Shown: positions 34,427 to 38,087 of the stretch, piece by piece | How positions within the stretch are numbered: position 1 is the stretch's first letter | Layout: every line of letters begins with the position of its first letter | Source: Muribaculum sp. | GTDB taxonomy: Bacteria > Bacteroidota > Bacteroidia > Bacteroidales > Muribaculaceae | DNA: 38,087 bases | NCBI GenBank assembly: GCA_023667055.1 | Contig: JAMPAV010000001.1 | Location: 480,701-518,787 of the forward strand | Direction: 5' to 3' | Position numbers and translations under genes: made by a program | The notes under the pieces: model-generated | The model's input: only the letters and a program-made list of their open reading frames with translations | What the model was told of the DNA's origin: nothing | The model's database searches: none

Positions 34427-36382
34427 ATGAATAAATCTCTTTTAGCTTTAGGCATTATGAGTCTTGCTTTTTCGCCGGCGGAGGCCAGTGTTGACAGTTT
34501 CATAAATACTGGCAATCCCCTTATAAAACATATCCACACTGCCGATCCGGCTCCAATGGTGGAAGGTGACACCCTCTGGCTATATGCAGGTCACGACGAG
34601 GGCGGTCCCGATGTAAAGGGTTATCGCATGTGGGAATGGTCTCTCTTTTCCACTACCGACATGCGTCACTGGACTCAGCACCCCGCCCCCTGCCGCATCA
34701 GCGATTTCTTTCCCTGGGCAAAGAGAGGAAAAGCTTACGCCGCTCACTGCATAAAAAGCCGCAAGGATGGCAAATATTATTTCTATGTATCCACCGATGG
34801 TCCCGGAATCGGAGTCGCTGTAAGTGATTCTCCAAAAGGACCATTTAAAGATGCTCTTGGAAGACCGTTGCTCACCAGGGATGATTGCAAGGGTACCACT
34901 CATGGATGGGCTTGCATAGACCCGGCTGTATTTTACGACAAAAAAGGTCAGCCCTGGATTACCTGGGGCAATCAAAAATGCTATATTGCCAAGCTCAAGC
35001 CAAACATGATTGAGATCGACGGGAAAATTAAGGAGATAACCCCAGAAGGCAGCAACTTCACCGAGGCTCCATGGATTCATTACGCCAACGGACAATATTA
35101 CCTGACATTCGCCAACAACTGGCCTGAGACATTGGGCTATGCCGTAAGCAAGAAACCCGACGGACCCTACAAGTATATGGGTGTTTTTTCCGACACCGTA
35201 GAGGGAAGCGAGACCACTCATCCCGGTTTTGTGGAATTCAAAGGGCAAAACCTGTTTTTCACTCATAGCGGCTGGATGCCCGGCGGCTCCGGCAGTAGCA
35301 GAAATGTATGCGTCCGGCCTTTTGAATATAATCCTGACGGGACTCTTCCCCAGATGAACGCCACCGACTCGCTGTATTGGGATGTCACTCCTTCCGAAAA
35401 GAAAATACCCTACGATGCATATCTTTTTGCCTACTTCGAGGGCTATGGTCCAAGCAATCTTCGTGAGCAACTGAGATTCGCAGTGAGTGAGAATGGCACC
35501 GACTGGAAGGCTCTCAATGGCAATCTTCCGGTGGTGTCGAGCGATTCCGTGTCTCTTTCGGGCGGCATACGCGACCCTCACATATTTAGAGGGGAAAATG
35601 GTGATTTTCTAATCACGATGACCGACATGATGACTTTCAAAAACGGTTGGGACCGCAACACCGGCATAGTACTCATGCGCTCCGACAATCTCGTTGATTG
35701 GCAACACTCCGCCATAGATCTTGAGAGAGATTACCCGGAAAAATTTGGCAATGTGCAGTGGGTATGGGCTCCCCAGACCATCTGGGATCCGGAGGCGGGA
35801 GCATATCTCGTGTATTTCACAGTGAAATTTCAAGGTACCGACACAGATCCTGAAAATCCTGAGAAATCTGTACTCGATTTGTATGCGGCCCATGTCAATC
35901 AGGACTTCACTGAATTTGTGGAGGAGCCATATCTTATGCATCAGCTGAAGTATGGAGCCATCGATGAGGATATCGTATATAATCCGGATGATGGTCTTTA
36001 CCACATGTTTTTCAAAGGCAATACCAAGAATAAGAACGGCAAGGAATATATAAACGGTATCAAGCAGGCTGTGGCCCCATCTCTTAAAGGTCCGTGGCGC
36101 GAGGATTACCGCTATGTGGATGCCTACGCAGGAAAGACAAGTGTAGAGGGGAGCGGAATATTCCGTCTCAACCCCAAGGATGAAGAGCGTCTTGGCCACA
36201 AATGGTGCCTGATGTACGATATGTATCGCGACCACCGATATGAATACCAATTGTCAAACGACCTTTTCCACTTCACCGAACCCAAGGAATTCACCAAGGA
36301 TTTCAGTCCGCGCCACGGCACTGTGATGGGTATTACCGCAGACGAAATGAAACGCTTGCAACTCCATTACTCCGAAAAGTAA
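34427..36382 (+). CDS. Two-domain GH43-type glycoside hydrolase
   Basis: The 651-residue product has a short signal peptide (about 1-20) and two five-bladed propeller GH43 domains in tandem. In the first (about 25-320) candidate base D40 (TADPAPM), modulator D165 (CIDPAVFYD) and acid E213 (FTEAPWI) are present. In the second (about 330-645) D383 (GIRDPHIF), D513/D515 (AIDEDIVY) and E574 (VEGSGIF) fill the same roles, with VWAPQTIWD near 447. GH43 enzymes mostly remove arabinose, xylose or galactose from plant polysaccharides; the substrate here is not fixed by sequence. It is divergent from the HTCS gene and precedes the GH30 gene by 148 nt. Confidence 0.87.
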   Translation: MNKSLLALGIMSLAFSPAEASVDSFINTGNPLIKHIHTADPAPMVEGDTLWLYAGHDEGGPDVKGYRMWEWSLFSTTDMRHWTQHPAPCRISDFFPWAKRGKAYAAHCIKSRKDGKYYFYVSTDGPGIGVAVSDSPKGPFKDALGRPLLTRDDCKGTTHGWACIDPAVFYDKKGQPWITWGNQKCYIAKLKPNMIEIDGKIKEITPEGSNFTEAPWIHYANGQYYLTFANNWPETLGYAVSKKPDGPYKYMGVFSDTVEGSETTHPGFVEFKGQNLFFTHSGWMPGGSGSSRNVCVRPFEYNPDGTLPQMNATDSLYWDVTPSEKKIPYDAYLFAYFEGYGPSNLREQLRFAVSENGTDWKALNGNLPVVSSDSVSLSGGIRDPHIFRGENGDFLITMTDMMTFKNGWDRNTGIVLMRSDNLVDWQHSAIDLERDYPEKFGNVQWVWAPQTIWDPEAGAYLVYFTVKFQGTDTDPENPEKSVLDLYAAHVNQDFTEFVEEPYLMHQLKYGAIDEDIVYNPDDGLYHMFFKGNTKNKNGKEYINGIKQAVAPSLKGPWREDYRYVDAYAGKTSVEGSGIFRLNPKDEERLGHKWCLMYDMYRDHRYEYQLSNDLFHFTEPKEFTKDFSPRHGTVMGITADEMKRLQLHYSEK

Positions 36383-36420
36383 ATCAAAAGTTACCCCAAT
36401 ATACCCAAACACCTATGTTC

Positions 36421-36480
36421 CTAAATTAATCGCTGAAAGCATCGGTTTTCCTCCTGTGTAAGGGGCTTCAAGCCCCTTAA
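36421..36480. repeat. Second copy of the dispersed palindromic element core
   Basis: These 60 bases match 21983-22042 at 58 positions, including the hairpin AAGGGGCTT-C-AAGCCCCTT. Flanking arms are partly recognisable (ATGTTCCTAAATTA on the left, TAATGGCGACAT on the right) but more degraded than in the first copy. It lies between the GH43 and GH30 genes. Confidence 0.85.
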
Positions 36481-36530
36481 GATAATGGCGACATTATCCT
36501 TGAAATAAATTGAATAAAATCACACTATAA

Positions 36531-38030
36531 ATGAAAAATTTAAGAAACACAGCAATTTGCGCTGTTTTAATCTCGCTGGGACTGCCGTCATACTCCCAGA
36601 CATTCAATCATTACTCAACCACCAAATCGGAAAAATGGCAGACAGGCAAGGCTGTGAAGATTCAGTCTTCTCCGGATTGTGATGATGTCGTGAAAACCGA
36701 CCTTGACAATCCCATCACTACATTCCGCCGCTGGGGCACCACGTTTAACGAACAGGACTGGCGTGCGCTATGCATGCTCACCCGCGACGAACAGGACGAA
36801 ATCCTGAGCCGCGCATTTTCCCCCGACGGAGAACTGGGATTCTCTCTCGGTCGCATCTCTATGAATGCCAATGATTATGCTCTTGAATGGTATTCCTGCA
36901 GCGATGTGCAGGGCGACTTCGACCTTAAGCACTTCAACATTGAGCGCGACAAACTGACTATCATTCCCTATATCCGTGCTGCACAGAAATACTGCCCCGA
37001 CATGTCATTCTGGATGTCGCCATGGAGTCCGCCGGCATGGATGAAGGCCAACAACCATTATGCAGTGCAGAGCAACCAGCACAACGACATGGATCCAAAG
37101 ATGGATTACCTTCTTTTCGGAGATGGCGACCGTTCCGACAACGAACAGGTGAATCCCGACAAGCGTAGGTTCCCACGCCGCATGGCAGCTCAAAGTTATT
37201 TCATCCAGGATCCGAGATATCTTCAGTGCTATGCCAATATGTTCAGCAAATTTATTGACCTCTACGGCGAACAGGGGGTGCCAATCGACATGGTGATGTA
37301 TCAGAATGAAGCTTACAGCTACACTCCGTATCCCGGTTGCCCTTGGGTGTCGGACGATATCATCCGCTTTAATATTGAGTATCTTTCTCCCACATTGAAG
37401 GAGAAAAATCCCGGGGTGGAACTGTGTCTCGGCACATTCAACACCAATCGCTACGACCATGTGGATGGACTTCTTTCCGACCCTCGCATGAAAGACAATA
37501 TAAAGGGCGTGGGATTCCAGTGGGAAGGCGGCCAGATTCTTCCGAAAATCAGAGAGAAATATCCCGACTACAGATACATCAGCACTGAAAGCGAATGTGG
37601 CAACGGCAATATGGACTGGTATGCCGGCGAACATACATTCCACTTAATCAACCACTACATCGGCAACGGATGCTCTGAATACAACAATTGGAACCTCATT
37701 CTACCCGACCGTGGAGAGAGCCGCTGGGGCTGGAAGCAGAATGCTCTTGTACGTGTGAACTCCAAGGATCGCACTTACGAATACGTACCCGAATGGTATG
37801 CCTACCGTCACTACAGCAGTTTTATCAAGGATGGTGCGAAAATCATTGGGTATAAGCCCACCGGCAATGAAAAGACACCGGTACTTGTGGCCATGACTCC
37901 CAAAGGCAAGTATGTGGTGGTAGCCGGAAATATGAGTGATGAGCAAAAGAAAGTGAGTGTCGAACTTGGAGGCAAATACGTCAACCTCTCACTCGCCCCC
38001 CACTCATTCAATAGTTTCGTCCAGAAATAA
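36531..38030 (+). CDS. GH30-family glycoside hydrolase
   Basis: The 499-residue secreted enzyme (signal peptide about 1-22, ending in SYSQ) has a GH30 (beta/alpha)8 barrel and a C-terminal beta-sandwich region. Landmarks are GFSLGRISMNANDYA (about 103-117), WMSPWSPPAWMK (161-172), acid/base E260 in MVMYQNEAYS and nucleophile E353 in YISTESECG. GH30 includes glucosylceramidases, beta-1,6-glucanases, xylanases and related exo-enzymes; the subfamily is not determined. The closing SLAPHSFNSFVQK is typical of the beta-sandwich end. No promoter box is seen upstream, so it is probably cotranscribed with the GH43 gene despite the repeat element between them. The product should act in the periplasm or on the outer surface. 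Confidence 0.9.
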   Translation: MKNLRNTAICAVLISLGLPSYSQTFNHYSTTKSEKWQTGKAVKIQSSPDCDDVVKTDLDNPITTFRRWGTTFNEQDWRALCMLTRDEQDEILSRAFSPDGELGFSLGRISMNANDYALEWYSCSDVQGDFDLKHFNIERDKLTIIPYIRAAQKYCPDMSFWMSPWSPPAWMKANNHYAVQSNQHNDMDPKMDYLLFGDGDRSDNEQVNPDKRRFPRRMAAQSYFIQDPRYLQCYANMFSKFIDLYGEQGVPIDMVMYQNEAYSYTPYPGCPWVSDDIIRFNIEYLSPTLKEKNPGVELCLGTFNTNRYDHVDGLLSDPRMKDNIKGVGFQWEGGQILPKIREKYPDYRYISTESECGNGNMDWYAGEHTFHLINHYIGNGCSEYNNWNLILPDRGESRWGWKQNALVRVNSKDRTYEYVPEWYAYRHYSSFIKDGAKIIGYKPTGNEKTPVLVAMTPKGKYVVVAGNMSDEQKKVSVELGGKYVNLSLAPHSFNSFVQK

Positions 38031-38032
38031 TT

Positions 38033-38083
38033 TAATTCAACTTTCGCAAGCGAAAGTTGAGGTTTAAAAGGTTAAAAGTTTAG
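38033..38083. repeat. 51-bp dispersed repeat, right copy
   Basis: Exact reverse complement of positions 1-51, with the palindrome at 38037-38060. It starts 3 nt after the GH30 stop codon. Four bases beyond it end the window. Confidence 0.85.
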
Positions 38084-38087
38084 GAGT

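Noticed and set aside
34580..35581. 333-residue minus-strand frame inside the GH43 gene
   Set aside because: Its length reflects the codon pattern of the GH43 gene on the other strand; no family signature or start context.
37005..37643. 212-residue minus-strand frame inside the GH30 gene
   Set aside because: It is antisense to conserved GH30 catalytic motifs with no independent support.
1..38087. Whole window as a 38-kb transposon with 51-bp terminal inverted repeats
   Set aside because: No transposase, integrase or conjugation gene is present. Many genes are core functions, and a related palindrome also lies inside the window, so a dispersed repeat at assembly breakpoints is simpler.

Overview
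The window looks like a gut Bacteroidales chromosome fragment, most probably Muribaculaceae-like (family assignment is inference). Four things support this. Putative promoters follow the Bacteroidetes pattern (TTTG, about 20 nt, then TAnnTTTG). Leaders show no Shine-Dalgarno sequence. Several long secreted proteins end in type IX secretion (T9SS) type A-like C-terminal sorting domains. The gene set is also typical: RprXY, a hybrid two-component system (HTCS), a GT3 glycogen synthase, a DUF3127 SSB-like protein and a PL11 lyase. No rRNA, tRNA, CRISPR array, phage or transposase gene is visible.

Layout. Positions 95-3812 (minus strand) hold the sensor kinase/regulator pair rprX-rprY, then a PlsC-type acyltransferase and a degenerate ThiE/TenI-like protein. 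Positions 3979-11447 (minus) hold a secreted adhesin-like protein, an SF1 UPF1/IGHMBP2-like helicase and a secreted PL11 rhamnogalacturonan lyase. Positions 11595-12214 hold a small HExxH protein divergent from a DUF2007 protein. Positions 12342-15941 encode a 1199-residue secreted repeat protein. Positions 16175-21949 are a complete RND efflux operon (adaptor, inner-membrane pump, outer-membrane channel), followed by an LpxA-family acyltransferase (22116-22913). Positions 23072-28121 encode the SSB-like protein and a glycogen synthase/phosphorylase pair. After a 362-nt spacer rich in inverted repeats come a small membrane PH-like protein (minus) and a HicA/HicB toxin-antitoxin pair. Positions 30011-38030 form a glycan-utilisation locus: an HTCS sensor-regulator divergent from a two-domain GH43 protein and a GH30 enzyme. 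No SusC/SusD pair lies inside the window.

How the parts work together. The HTCS probably senses an oligosaccharide in the periplasm and controls the GH43-GH30 genes from the shared 393-nt intergenic region. In that region two well-matched promoters face away from each other, and a 16-bp perfect palindrome covers the HTCS promoter's -33 box. The glycogen pair balances storage polymer synthesis and phosphorolysis. The envelope theme (PlsC, LpxA, RND pump, T9SS cargo) reflects general Gram-negative envelope biology.

I did not find a convincing new multi-gene system. The most unusual material is non-coding: (a) a palindrome family at gene 3' ends with a covarying stem pair, whose 51-bp version occurs as perfect inverted copies at both ends of the window; (b) a 90-bp element with imperfect 15-bp inverted termini that interrupts a 7-bp tandem array before lpxA and recurs between GH43 and GH30; (c) short tandem arrays of 7 or 9 bp at or near the start codons of plsC, the outer-membrane channel gene, lpxA and glgP.
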